From: Glandiceps talaboti
Lineage: Eukaryota > Hemichordata > Enteropneusta > Spengelidae
Assembly (NCBI RefSeq): GCF_964340395.1
Contig: NC_135550.1
Coordinates: 19,977,676 to 20,041,675, forward strand
Direction: 5' to 3'
DNA: 64,000 bases
Translations under genes and position numbers: made by a program
The notes under the pieces: model-generated
Told to the model about the DNA's origin: nothing
Database searches by the model: none
What the model saw: only the letters and a program-made list of their open reading frames with translations
In this document: positions 15,131 through 48,597 of the stretch, piece by piece
Position numbering within the stretch: position 1 is the stretch's first letter
Layout: the number at the start of each line of letters is the position of its first letter

Positions 15131-18100
15131 TTCAAGCCATTCTACTAGCTATGTATTAGTGTCCTTTCCTAGATCCTAGATCCTTAACACCATTCTGACC
15201 ACTCCCAGTGATAAATTCCAATCTACCCAATTTTACTGTTAGGTATTTAGGTTAATACCCATCTTTATGAGTCATATACCGGTATTCCTAGCACCCTTTA
15301 AATAGTAGTACTAGGTTGCTGACACTGTGACCTGGTTTGAATGGGATTGCAAGTGTATATGAAAAGAAGAGAGACGAGGATTAGTTGTATAATATTAATA
15401 AACATTAAGTCGTCACCACAAAAAGAGGCATAGCATCAATAGAAATTCAACTCAGCTCTCAGACAATGTGACCATGCTGTACTTCTATTATTAACCTAGC
15501 ACTACCTACAGTATAGTATACTGTTTACCCATTGCACCTTCTTTGATTGCATTGTGCTGACACCATTCTACTCAAACCAAATGTCATTCTGGCCATATCA
15601 CCATATCAGCCATTTTGTTAGCTCTATTAAGAGTAACTGCTGTACTGCATACCCCTTTCCCCTTCTACCTACATCATAGCTGTTAGCCTGCCAATTCTAT
15701 CCATAACTATATACAACCACCCTGCCACTTCTCATAATATTTGTCCTTTTTCTAATGTCTCCCTTATTGTTCATCCTGTCCACATCATGTTCCATGTGTT
15801 TACTTTTGGAATACTTCTTTTACAGTCATCATTGTAAGTGACTACAAATCAAATAAGTTGTATATCTTGCATGTTGAGGCACTGAAAGCCTTACAGTGTG
15901 TTTAGTCCATTTATTTTTACAGCATAGAAAGTTACCGCCGCAAGACATAAAAAGTTTTAAATTGTCAGGCTGATATTTAAAGTTAATGAAATGGTGCATT
16001 AAGTCCCATTCATCATTATGTTGTAGGTAGCAACACTAATCTTATAAATGTCAAGTGCTGATAATATCATTCAGTTTGATTGATCACTCAGCTATAGGTA
16101 TCTTGGTGTGGACTAGTTATGGCATATATTATCATCAGTCACAGTATTGCTGTGTATCATTTAAACCACTCTACGAATAGTTTACCATGTCTGTCTGTTA
16201 ATTTTAGATTGGTGTTTTTACAAAGGTAAACATAGATGGTTGACTACCTTCAAGAAGCAAAATTGACACAATTTTAATGTTATTTTCAAACTCTGTATTA
16301 AAATCATCAAGTATTCATATTTAAACGAAACATATTTAAAAGAATAAGTCTAATTTTCAGTCTGATCCTTCTTTATTTCAAAGTTAAACATTGCAAATTC
16401 TTCTTCTGAATCTTAGTAGATAATACATCATTCTGACAGTATAATGAATAGCTTCTACATGTACACTTGTATATCATTAAACTGAAATATTCATCATTGT
16501 TTGCATTCCTGTCTCCATTGTAATGAGTAGTTACTGGAGACAAATACATGACAAATCTTTCCCTGTATTAATAGTACATCACATTATATAAAAAACACAG
16601 ATCTTTGAAAGACAATATGAAGTTATGATGTTCTCAAATTAAATGTAAACAGCATTCAGAAATATCCATTATATTTAGCAAATTTCTTCAGAAATGAAAA
16701 AAAAAAAATCATTGATATGAATGAATATCCATACAATTCATACCCAGTTTGCAAATTTGCAATACATAGAACCATTACCAGTACAGGCTTAGCGTGATAT
16801 GTTCAGCCTTTGTATACCTTGTATACAGGAATACTGTTGATAAAGTGCATGAATAGATGACTGGTTTTAATGTATTTAGTTTCTATTTGTAGAGAACCAT
16901 AACAGATACCTTCATAGCAATAGAATCTTATGATAATAACTAAATATTCTAAATGCATGGCCATAAATGATTATAGTCATAACTGATTTCTCTTAGCAAC
17001 AGCAACACCACTACATTTCCAATAGCATACCAACATACAGTATACTGTTAAACTCTACAGTGACCCCACTTTGTGGGCAGTCTGATAAATATTGAAATGG
17101 GATTTCAGTAGTTTGAAATGCTTTTTTATCATCACTTCAGTTCTGATTTTGGCATTTAACGAGAAAACTTGCTGAGTAAATTAGAATAGCATTTCAACAA
17201 ATGATGGAATCTCGGTACTGTTGTAATGACACTGCTGGTATGAAGAGAAGAAATCACTCGGTCTTTGGATTAAAATTATAGTTTGCTATTTGAGCAAGCC
17301 ATTTCAACACTTGAAAATTCAGAAAAAGTACACGCTATTCACTTTCAGTGATGTGTTTTCGCTTTTGCAAAATATTAAAGCTGGTATGAAAAGCAGTTTT
17401 GCAAATAAACTTTGATAATTAAAGGAAAAGTCCAGCTGTAAAGTCTGTGTGCTTGTATAATTACTGCCATCTACATCAACATCAACATATGATTTAGGTG
17501 ATACAATAGCACCTCTGTAACTTATTCTTTGAAATTTGGAAAAACACCCTAACTGCATGTGCATATGTTCTGCCATTTGGGGTTTCCTGCAAGGGATTTT
17601 GTGAAATCTTACAGGAAATAACATCATTGTTACCACAATCTCTGTGTTGATACTGTAACAGTGCAAGGTATGTTTTAATTGTTATGTCATTACTAAGTTA
17701 TCAATTTAGATATTTGATGTTTGATAACTAAATTTCTTAAATTAACGCATGTATAATTTTGAAAGAAAAAGTTCTTGTTTTCCATACTAATTGGTTCTGT
17801 ATTTTTATTTTGATATTATATATATATACTGCATGTTAAAAAATAATTAAAATAGCAAATAGCAAGTTTTCAGATTACCCATTTAGTCACACAGTGGATA
17901 ATATGTGTAATGGATTTGGTCTACTGAGGCAGTTAAAAGCCTGGAAGAAATTCTGCCTTGAAATGCTTCCTGATTTTGAAAGAAATTGCTTGGTGCATTA
18001 CAGTACAAGAATAATTGCGTCTACCCATAGTGATCATGCAACATCTGGCAAGATTCATGAATGTATACATGATGTATTTTAATATTCCAAAAAATCAGTT

Positions 18101-21100
18101 AAACAAAGTAAAACACTTATAAAGGCAATTTTGAAGCTGGTCTGATGTTAGCCTATGACGTTTTGCTTTCTCATTGTTGGATAAACATTGATTTGTCTTT
18201 GAAGGGAACAATGAATTGACGTCAAGCGTGGGTTGGCTACATTTCATAGTCAATCCCTGCTGAACAGGATATATAACGTGTATTGACAAGTCTGAATGAA
18301 AGCAGGGATTTTAATGAAATAATGACATGTAATTCACTTTAAATTTCATACATCTCATAATTGTAATGGACATCAAGTCAATGAGAATTATTATAAAATT
18401 TAACTAATTATAACTGTCTGGCAGAGAGATAATAAAGGTTATATTGTTCCAGTACAAAACTAACAAAGAAATTGAGATGTAATGGGTAATATGAGAGTTT
18501 GAAGTTATGAATAACAAAATTAGTAGGCCCCAATGCTAGTTCAATCAATGTTGTGCTATTGGATATTGAGTGGCAAGTACTCCTTTGTGATGTGGCAAAT
18601 ACAGTACCTAGAATTATGAATGTAATTTTTGGTGCCTTCAGTATATGATATATTTGAATGGAGTTTTCCTAGGCTCAACTGATGCCTAGAGGCAGGCTTA
18701 GGACACACATATGTTGTACTAAACTGTATGCAATGCCTTCAAAAAATTCTACATTATGTACTAAGATACAAGGAAAGTAGAGAATCTACATTGCAATGGC
18801 ACTAGGTTCTGGATATTTGAGGCAGCTCTTAATAATAGTCATGTTGTCATATATGAAAAATTTTTTGCCAATGTAGATGTGAGAATTAAAATGTGCTCAA
18901 TTTGCAACAACATTGTATAATTCCTCTTACATTTAATTTTTCTAAAAAGAGTGCAGACTTATATGTTATATGCTATTTCATCAATGCCGTCAGAAGTGAG
19001 TGCCGGATCCGCAGACATGTTACATTGCTGATGGAGCAAATGTCATACATTACAGAAACATGAAATTATGTTCAATTTAGACATCAAACAGGTGTGTTAA
19101 CCCTCTGATTGACATGGTCATGGCATTCTTTCCAAAATAAAACTAAACTAAATTCACTCAAAATCTTCAAATGTCATGGTGTATCTATAAATGTATACTA
19201 TTCTACCTTAATAAATGATAACATAACTACATGTACATGTAGTAGTATGGCTTAGGAATTCTTTGAATAAAGATGCAAATGCACACCTACAAAATAGCTT
19301 TAGAGAGGTAATTTTCAATTATAAAATACTTTCAAACTGTAAAATGAAGGTGAACTGTAATTGATAATACTCATACTTAGCAATATGAATTCAGAATTAA
19401 ATCATCTTAAACAGCTATTGAAATTACTTGATAACATAGCTGTACATATAGTTGGATTTCTAATAGCTTCATGTTCCATTCCATGGCAATTGTTAACAAA
19501 ATGAAAGGAAGCTGAGTTGACATTTTTAATAGGAATTTTACCGTGCATAATCTTTGAATCAGCTTTATGAGGGGGACATATTTTTGTGTTTTTGTTTCCC
19601 CATCTGCCCCTCCTTTTCCTTCTCTTTATGTTCTTTTTATTCACTTGCTTATTCTTGCCAGAGAGGACACTGTTCCACAAAATATTAAGAGCGGGTGAAA
19701 ATAAAAAACAATTTATTTTGATTTCGGAGCTGAAAATTTGTGTCTGTCGAGTAATGAGAAACAGAAGAAAAAAATGGGGTCACCCTAAGCTATAGATCTA
19801 GTTATCGTACATCATTATTTGAGAGAAAAGAATTAACCTTTTCATGGTAATTTTAACAGAGAATGGCAATGATAAAGATTGCATTTAATGGAAAAGAACA
19901 AATTAAATAAGTGTTAATGGAAATCTCTTTCATGTAAGTATCCAGTAATGTTCCCTTCTCTCCCCTGAAGAGTAACCATAATGGCTGCACAGAGTAGTTG
20001 GTAGTGCTATAATTCACAGAGTTCCACTGTATAGTTATTTGAAATGACAGGTTCTGCCTACAAGGCTGGGTATTCGTTTTAGTATGTCAAAAACATAATG
20101 TAGCCTTTAAAGAGGCAGTTTAGGAAAAAAAAACTGTTTGCTTTTGATGAAAAAAGATGATTTTCTGCCATAAGGAAACAACCTCAAGTATGCAATGTAG
20201 ATAGTATTGTGGTTACTTTTACAGTGTTGAGTAGATTATTTGATAGTAGAAATAATACCAGTTGGATCAGGTAAGCTTATATTAATTTTATCAAAAAGTT
20301 TCATAAAAATGAATATAATAGGGTTTCCTGTACATTCAGCAAAACAAGAATGAGTATAAAAAGAACCGATAGATTCTCACAATTAACTTGAGCTCATGTA
20401 TCACGATGGAAATATAATCCTACAGCCTTGCTGGTTCACTTCCGATATCGTGTGATAGAAGACATACACCTTGGAGAAATTTGTCGAGAAATCGGCACTC
20501 TAAGTGGCTTCTGATTGATCACAGAGACTTATTAAAAACAGAAATGACTTTTGCTACCTGCGGTTATTATGTATACGATCATACTTTACGACACGCTATT
20601 CCCTCATTTGTATTGTCTGCATCTATCTTGTTAACAATACAGAATAGGAAGAGTGGATTTGTCACACAGTATCAAGTTTTCATGATTCAGATCGTTTTTT
20701 ATCTTCATATTTATACCTGTAGTCTAATGAGATTTTTATGACTTGATTGCCTGACAGTCCTTTATTGTGGCATGTAGAAATCATATGTCCATGTCATGTT
20801 ACAACTGACAGGACAGCAATTCATTTCTGTTGACTGTCCGACTGTAATGATACGTTATCAAATGAAAAATTAGACAGCTTTAGGCCATTCACTCTGTCTA
20901 GCTCTATTAAATCAGATTTTTACAATGCTTTATTCACAGCAATATTTGCATTAAAGTACACGCAGCTTTTCATATATTTTATTACTAATGATGACAAGTC
21001 ATGGGGCTCTTATCCATTTTATGTGTTCACAGTTCTATGTATGTTTTGTACTAATAACGTGTATGTGTGAATGTGGGTGTGTGTATGCAAGAAGCAGATT

Positions 21101-23605
21101 CAGAAGATTATACTCTGTAATATGTGAATATTAAATCATAAACCCTCCAACCTTGGTGGAGTGTTTATGATTAAATACAGTTTTTTTGTAGAAAATAACA
21201 AAGTTTGGATAAGGTCAGCATTTGATATATAGTGATAGCTGAATAGTGTGAAAGTGACCATATGCCGAAGTATACTGATATGTAGTGAACTAAGCTCATG
21301 AATTGAGAATTTCATGCCCAGCCTATTTATTTGAATACGTGTGCAATGGATATAGGCCACTCACTGTCCAGTGAAGCTTGTACTGTTTGTGAGACAGCTT
21401 GTATCTTGTCAGGTAATGCATATGGTGATTCAACAGTGAAATTGATTCTAAATCCATGCATGGCTATTTTTTTGTGTGCCACAACAGAAGAACGTTTTTC
21501 CCCAATCTGTGAGAAGGGTTAAATATAGCTGAGATGATGAAATAGGTGTCAGATATGTTTAAATCCATCCTTCAAGACCATTCAAGTATATCTTGTGGAA
21601 CGTACATCAATGTTAATTTGTCCTGACAGCTAATGTTCATATACTCCTGGGTCTTCATGTATCTTTGACCCTACATAGTAGGTGTACAGATTATAGCAAG
21701 ACAGTTACAGGTGGAGTAAAGTGAATTTTGACATCAATTTATTTATTGTCAAAATACTTCTAAATATGCTAAGAGTGTAATACGCATGAAGTGTATATCT
21801 AGATCAAGGTATTAAACTGTTATGAATGATAACATTGTAGACTGTAAGCTATTGTGTTGTTCAACCCTATCAACATTGCTGCTTTGTTGCAGTGTCAGTG
21901 GCCTCAATTCACAATGTCATCATCTACCTTGATGAGATAGCCCACCTAGTGTCAGACATACATATATGTACACACATAGACTTTTAATCATCACTGCCTG
22001 GAAGGTTTCACTTTATCAATTCCTGTTGTTGAAAACTAAGTGAAATATTACAGATTTTTTAATCATCACTGGCTGGAACAGTGAAAGGTTTCATATAGCT
22101 AGTGTACAATGCAAAAAAACCAGTTTGACCTTCACTGGGTGGAACTTTTGGGTTTTGTTCCTGTTGTGTCTAACAGGATTTCATTTCAAGTTGCTGTGAT
22201 TCACTATGGGTTTCATTTGTGTATATGTTCCTGTGATATATGACTTACAAGTTTGTATTACAAGTTTCTGTGGTTTACCGACAGGAAGCTTTTCCTTGGT
22301 ACTCATTCAGACTGCGTTTGAGAGCTAGTAAAAAATGAATACAGAATATGTATGTGAATTGTATTGATTTGGAACTGAAATTATGGTTGTTATATTCTGT
22401 GTCACAACATTTGTAGAATTATGTATATACGACACTTTAAAGTATACACATCAGGGTACAAGATTTGATATTTAAAGTCGTAGCTTGTCAAATATCGAAA
22501 CCAATGTCGCCACCTTTGTACATGTATCTTTGACACTGTATTGATTATATCCTGTGTGTGTCAAGATGTCATTCAAAGGTTTCTAAGCTCAATAAATAAA
22601 ACTTGGGGTATCAAGGGAAGTAGTGTCAAAGTGACATCACAGTTAGAAATCTGTGACTCAGTAAGGATGCAAAAACATATGTTGTCGGAGGGATTGTACA
22701 TGAAAATAGCTCAAATTACTTAGTATGATGTGAGCAATGTATTCTGTCTCTAAATCCCAAATGATGATTACTTCAATATTAGGAGTTATTAATGAGTTTA
22801 AGGTTTGCTATATGATGCAGTAAATGAATATTTTATCAATTTGAAACTGAATTATGTATCCAACCACTATAAAATTTTTGTATTCCAAAAAACGATAAAA
22901 ATAAATGTCTGCGAGATTTGATAGTTTTTGTCGGCATTGAGTCTCATTGGAAGCATATAACATTGTTATTTATGAGTACAGTTTTTATACTAACAATTAA
23001 TCATGTTTGCATGTAACTGGTTCCTTGCAGCTGAGGTAAGTTAAGTTCGCTCTTTGCCAGATTAATTTCTGTAGAACATTCGAACAGTTTTTCAATAATT
23101 TATTTCTTGCTTCCTGAGGTAGTTTAGTGGAAATGACAATTGTACGGTTGTGGATTATCATTGAAAATAACAGTATGACAAACCTTAAACAAAATAATTT
23201 TACGTTTATTCTTTAGTTAAATATCAACGTAAGTCTGATGCAGATTTATTATGTGATATGGGCACAATTTTACTAACTGCTTGCTGTTAACTTGTTTGGG
23301 GACAGCGTTTCCCATCAAGTCTGTAAATCACCCCAACAATCAGGAAGTGAAAGTTACCAAAAGGATTAACAGAATGATAACAAGTGAATTACGTTCTTTT
23401 GTTATGTAAATGAGCCACTGGAGTACAGAATCACAAACACTCAATTTTGATAGTAGCAGTGGCCAGCTGTTTGTAGCACCCAACATACTCACCATACAGA
23501 ATACATGTAGTGATATACATGATATGTCAGCTGACAGTGATGTATTGCAAGTTAGTCATGAACATGTAAACAGGTGACTCAGTGTGTAAGACAGGGACAT
23601 CTACT

Positions 23606-42805
<19,200 letters not shown>

Positions 42806-43362
42806 AAATGATAAATGATGTGATAAAGTGACGGAATTGAATATTTTAGGGGGTAATAAGTAAGGGTTTGAGGCAGTATGTAATGTTATTATACAGTACT
42901 CAAATACCACCCACCCAACACCCAGAAATATCCCAACCTAAACATTTCAGTTTAAATGACTCAAAACTTGCATATATATGTATAGTTTATAACAACATGT
43001 GGCATTTCTTAGTAATGAACATTTCTATTCATGGAGTCAAAAACATTTGGCAATTCTTATTGTATGTCATAACGAAAATCATCTAAATGGAAATCATTAA
43101 AACAGGACATTTCGACATAGATGTGTTTCATTTCAGCAGAAAGTTAAATTTAGCCATGGTTATATTATTTGTTTTGTGTTTTGAGGTGATAATCCATCTT
43201 TACACCAGAAATGAAATGTTAGTTTTGGTTTTACAGAATACCACAACCCTTACTTATTAACCCTTGATTAAGAAAATGAATAATGACATGTGACACAGAG
43301 TTTGTGTTGTTTTGTACATGTGTATACTTGGTTCTTTTAATTTGACTGTTTATTTGATTTAA

Positions 43363-43614
43363 GGTTGTACAACAGTGCCCTCTATCAGAGTCTCTGGTTG
43401 TACAACAGTGCCCAATTTCAGAGTCTCTGGTTTTACAACAGTGCCCTCTATCTGAGTGTCTGGTTGTACAACAGTGCCCAATTTCAGAGTCTCTGGTTGT
43501 ACAACAGTGCCCAATTTCAGAGTCTCTGGTTGTACAACAGTGCCCTGTATCAGAGTCTCTGGTTGTACAACAGTGCCCTGTATCAGAGTTTCTGATTGTA
43601 CAACAGTGTTTCTG
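43363..43614. repeat. 33-bp minisatellite, 8 copies
   Basis: Units start at 43363, 43396, 43429, 43462, 43495, 43528, 43561 and 43594 (the last partial). Each contains the palindrome GTTGTACAAC followed by AGTGCCC and CAGAGT. A length that is a multiple of three gives open frames on both strands (for example LYNSAQFQSLW). These are repeat shadows. The array starts about 560 bp after the QPCT stop and could be within its 3' UTR. Confidence 0.93.
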
Positions 43615-44499
43615 GTAACAATTACTGGTGTACTGCAAGAAAACATGCGTTTTCAACAACCAGGTAGTGTACATGTAATACTAGTATACAACATAACACA
43701 AAAGTGAAATATTCTTGACTATGTCAGCAACAATTTGATCTCTTATCAGGTGTCGATCAAGAATAGTGAAAAATATCTATTTTTATAAAAAAAAATGTAG
43801 AATGATATTTTCCATGGTAAACTTTAATTTATAGTACGAAATGTTATTTTTAGTACCTGAATTGTGAATTCTAAAAGTATACATGTCAAACTTATTAGTT
43901 TTAAGGTTTTGTTTTAGTACCCTAAAGTCAGCTGGACATTAAACAAAGTGATGTGAAGAAATTTGATATGTAAGACATTCCTTTAAGAAGTGGACACTCA
44001 TATATCCCTCTCTCTTATTTTAAGACTAAATAATTCTGCATAATCTGCACAACTATCAGTGTAGTAGAAGTAGAGGGCCTTTTTCAACATTTTTTTTCAG
44101 TAAAGGTATTTTTTGAATTTGAGGTCTTTCTACTAGTGTTATACAACTCATGAAAATTGTGTCGGTGAAAATGTATTGCATGGATTGCGCATATGTCCCT
44201 TTGAGCACTGAACATTTGTATGAATACCCCATGTATGCTGAATGGAATTTAGGAGCCTCCTGACCTGTCTCATTCAACTTGACTTTATTGCAGTACACAG
44301 GGGAAACCCTCATACCTCTGTTATAGTCACATACCTAGGACAGGGTTGTGCACACAGTTGTACCATCCCTATGGAGCCACAGTGGCTGTACCAGTCCCAG
44401 GGAACCAGTTATGTGAAAAATGTCCCTGTAACAGCTCTGGCCAGCCTACTTGGTGTAACATGCCTAGATTTGACAGACGTATGACTGGTATTACAACAT

Positions 44500-44690
44500 C
44501 CATGTACAAGAGCTTTTCCCCCACAGCCATGTACCTGTATGTAGGTATTTTCCACAGCCATGTACCAGCTATGTGAGCATTGCTGTAACAGGGGTATTTC
44601 CCACAGCCATGTACCAGCTATGTTAGCATTGCTGTAACGGGTAGTTCCAACAGCCATGTACCAGCTGTGTGAACATTGCTGATTTGAATT
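44500..44690. repeat. ~50-bp degenerate tandem repeat
   Basis: CAGCCATGTACCAGCTATGT followed by GAGCATTGCTGTAAC recurs three times (about 44568, 44617 and 44666), with partial copies upstream from 44350 and inverted-looking partial copies (AGCTGATACATGGATGTG) downstream to about 44960. Confidence 0.75.
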
Positions 44691-46983
44691 GAATGAAAGG
44701 GCTACTCCAGAGTATGATTTCAACGCAGCTGATACATGGATGTGCACAACTGTGTATAGGTGTGCCGAGCACAGCTATGGTACAGGGATGTGCAGAATGG
44801 CCTTGGCACTGAGATGATATCCACATCCCTGCATCAGGCATATTTTTCACAGCTGTGGAAAACACACCATGTAACGGGGGCTGTGCAACACATGGTTGTG
44901 TTCTTCTTCCTAGCACTAGGATGAGGCCACATGTGTGCATCCTAATGCTACGATGTGCAACATTCACTGTGTAGTGCACCTTTAATTTGTGTACTCTTAT
45001 TTCTCATTTTATCAAAGATTCTTTGAACTTGAACCAGGAGATTCTTATTTTACTATTTGAGAATAATTTACATCAGTCTGGAATACTGCGTTTTAAACCG
45101 TGCCCTTTTGCTTTTATTGATGTGCCATATTTTGATTTATTGAAAGCTACTGGGTCATGGGTCAAGTACTTATTTGTCAAACATTAGTTATGATCTGAAA
45201 TATGGTTTCAATATTTGGATTTTTTGAAAGCTCCCAGGTCATAGTTCATGCACTCATTTGTCAGTCATTACAGTTATGATGCAGAAACCAATCTAATGAT
45301 GTACTCAAGGTTTGGCCATTGATGCCTTCATACTTAAGTATTTTAATTAATCAACTTATCAATTAATTTGAATTTTCAATCAGAAAAAAGTTGGATCATC
45401 AATGCAATGTTTGTAAAATAGCATTAGATATGGAACTCAGGAAAAATAACAAAGCCAAGTGAGTGATATTTTGCCGTTACCTGTGGATATCCTAGTCGGC
45501 TCAGAACCATAAAAGTAACTTTGTTTTCAGCGTTCCTGTGATATAACCAAGAGCAAATAAATAGCCGAGAGTAGAGCAAATCAAAATAATGGTTGCCAAG
45601 ACAACAACTTAACATTTACAAGTAGTCCAATGATATATTGGAAATAAAATAATAGAAATAATTCCTTTGATGGGAAAGATCTGTATATGAATGTAATAAT
45701 GATGTTAATGACAAATAAAATAAAAATAAATTACCTGACGAAATGAATGATTTGTTTTGTCTGATGCTGTGAAGTATGTTCTGTCAACTACTTGTGTGTG
45801 AATGTTTAGATATTGAAATACATAACACTGAAGTTTGTGGTAACCCATTTTTTTTAATTGAATCAAAATCTCTATTCTTTACAAATCCTGTAAAATGCAA
45901 GTAGGGAACCTATAAGAGTACAAAGATATTTTTAAGTTTCTTTTATCATACATAAATCAGATTTACATGATTTATCTGATGTCTTCAGGAATGATTGGAC
46001 TAGGACTTAAAGTTCAATGACCCCTTCACCCCCACAGGTCAAAGGTCGATCATGCCCTAGGATACAGGCAGGTCTAATTCTGCCAAGTACACTTTTACAG
46101 TACTGTCATTACACTATATTCTTATCTATATCTTCGTGGTTTTTTTTTAAAAAGCTGGAACTGAAATAAACGGTAATAAAATAAACCATGATGGCACTGG
46201 CAGCATCAATATTGCAAATATAAACTAAAACCATAGGATATATTAGAGGTATGTATACAACACTCTCGACTATATTGTATTGCAGTAAGTTCAATTCTTG
46301 AAAAAAAAAGGAATGCTTTACATAATACACAAAGCACATAGCTTTGCTACAACTTTTTTTACCATTTTACATATTTTACAGATTATATAAAGTTACAATT
46401 CAAAGGCTATACAGTTTCTGGTAAGCATTGATTGGACTTTTGACATAAATTAGTATCATGGTGTTGACAACCCCCTCCCCGTACACTTTTATGTCGAGTG
46501 ACTCAGAGACTTGGTGAACACAAAAATCCTGTGTTCAAAACAACTTCTGTTGATTTTTACATCAACCATGGAAATATCTGAGATACAAGTTGGAAAGAAA
46601 ACACAAAGTTGATGTAATATTTCTACCCAAATATTATAAGCCTTTATATGTATATGAGATCTTTTCCTTCAAATACAAAAATTACAATATTGAACCCCCC
46701 CCGCCTTCGCGTTATATCTGTTTGAAACTGATTCTTTCTCTAAGCTTACTCAGTAAACATTAAATGGCACTCCAATGTATGACCAGTCCTGTTGATCAAT
46801 TTATAAAACATTATAAAAAATAAATAACTTCTGTAGCATACTTTCAATATACATTTTATACTATGTTACAAGCAAACTGCATACTTCTCTATGTAGATAA
46901 TTTAATACATGACATGCACGTTTTTTTTTTTAATGAAACTAAAATGAAATTGATGTTGAAACTTTCCAAAACACCATACATGA

Positions 46984-47075
46984 TAGACTGTAAGATATCT
47001 CATGTCGCGCTGCCCTCACCATGAGTTGTTGACCGATGTGTGAGGGCGCCCCGTCATGGTATATCTTACAGACTA
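46984..47075. mobile_element. ~92-bp hairpin MITE
   Basis: TAGACTGTAAGATAT at the left end pairs with ATATCTTACAGACTA at the right end (one mismatch). Pairing continues inward through CATG and GCCCTCAC/GTGAGGGC, so nearly the whole element folds on itself. The outer TA on both sides would fit a TA-targeting family (mariner-like), but this is inference. Confidence 0.7.
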
Positions 47076-48522
47076 CATATATGATTGCTATTTAGCAATA
47101 CTAGGCAAGACAGTTTTTTTCTGTAAATAGTTACTGGAGTTATGATGCGTATAAATCAATGGATGTACCCAAATTGATCTTGTCATCAGTTTCAGACTCC
47201 TTCTATGAAGCAATTACTTGGTGTGTGACTTGAACATTTTTCACTTGTAAGTCAAAAGTCGAATTGTATCAAAATTCTTTCTAATACCAAAATAAATGAA
47301 AGTTGTATCCCAACTGCTGGATAATACAATACACCCCATCCCCAACAGGAAAACTGTTACATGTACAATGATACAGTTGACATTAAGAACACAACAATTA
47401 CTGCTCTGAATAAATAAATAGAATTTAAATTACAGTACGGTTAGTTTGACATGATCAGATACTTTATACTATCTCTGAACATCCAACAGCTGAAAATAAA
47501 GTATGATACGAAAAAAAGTAACATTTACAATTTAACCTATACAGTTACAGAAGCAGCATACAAAACCCCCAAAAAAGTCAAGCATGTGTCTTTAACACAC
47601 ATAACATAGCATGTAAATTTTTAAAAAGACAAGATGGAAAAAAATAATGAGTTGTCTTGTTAATATACAGCACCAATATAAGCTTAAATAATGAATTCCA
47701 TTTTGAAAATGGTCATGAAGAGTTCCAGCTCTGTTATTTTAAAAAGTACAGCACCACCCACTTTTACTTCAGACATCCAAACAGCTGAGGTACTGATTAT
47801 TCAAATGTGATAGTTTTCATTAATTACAAAATGTTCCCATTGACACACCTAGGCATGTCTTGTATAGTAAGCCACAACAGATCCGATCAATATTGCCATG
47901 ACAACACTACTGTGTCAGCAATACTTAGATTCGTCAAATCGCGATGGCTTTTACAGGACAATGGGCAACCAACTGGAGTTTGAAATACGATTTCTAAGTG
48001 GGAATGTATCAAAATGTAGTATGAGTTGTTTTTTTAGAAGAATAAACTCCTTCCTAACAACTCTACCGTTGGTGCAAATGTGCCTAGGTTTAATATTCAG
48101 ATTATCAAAATGTTTTTTTTCTTTATAAAATATTAGACATTAAGAAAGGCAGTAGGAAATTGCTATCCATACTGCAGCTGAGCAATTGATCCATCCAAGA
48201 TAATAAGAACTGTAATGTCACCACTGTTTGATAATGTTCATCTGTACAACATTCCCAAAACTTATCAGTTTTGCCAATGATTGTCTAAAACCTATTGAAC
48301 GATTTCTTTCGGCACAAGTCTATTTCTCTCACAAATTCCGACATGTGCATTGCCGAATTATAATTTACCATGCAAGCAAATCAATATTTTCTTATTTCGA
48401 GGATGTTTGTAATTTCAAACACATTCCTTCTGTATGAATATTCTTCTTGCGTACACTAAAGTGGTGACATTACAATTTTTGAAATACAAGCAGTGTTTCA
48501 TAAGTCTTTCACATCATATCTG

Positions 48523-48597
48523 TCATTCAGGCCTAGATGTGACAACTTTGGTCTGTACATCTGTTCCTTGTAGGTCTGTTTGGTCGGTGGTGTTTAC
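48523..48597 (-). CDS. SRF: SRF exon 8: C-terminus and stop
   Basis: 75 nt after acceptor TTTCCTTACAG, phase 0, encoding VNTTDQTDLQGTDVQTKV then VTSRPE and TGA. Little similarity to vertebrate SRF beyond position and phase, so this is the least certain exon. Nothing better was seen downstream. Confidence 0.7.
   Translation of the reverse strand, partial: VNTTDQTDLQGTDVQTKVVTSRPE

Larger units (their letters stand above)
8897..23605. other. Long noncoding stretch upstream of the QPCT gene
   Basis: About 14.7 kb contains no exon I can support. The open frames are under about 120 codons and show no family motif. It contains mixed GT/TTTG microsatellite, a degenerate ~165-bp tandem repeat (11040-11900), a TA/CA microsatellite, diverged repeats at 14640-15130, and a diverged ~75-bp duplication near 21983-22180 (TTTAATCATCACTG words). 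It could be intergenic or the intron of a gene beyond the window. No promoter elements were clear immediately before the QPCT start. Confidence 0.45.
42806..48522. other. Interval between the two convergent genes (3' flanks of QPCT and SRF)
   Basis: 5.7 kb between the two stop codons, tail to tail, must contain both 3' UTRs and poly(A) sites. I could not place them. Candidate signals are ATTAAA at 43096-43101 (+) and AATAAA near 45640-45725 (+) for QPCT, and ATTAAA at 48094-48089 (-) for SRF. It also contains a 33-bp minisatellite, a ~50-bp degenerate repeat and a hairpin MITE. No further coding exon was recognised. Confidence 0.5.
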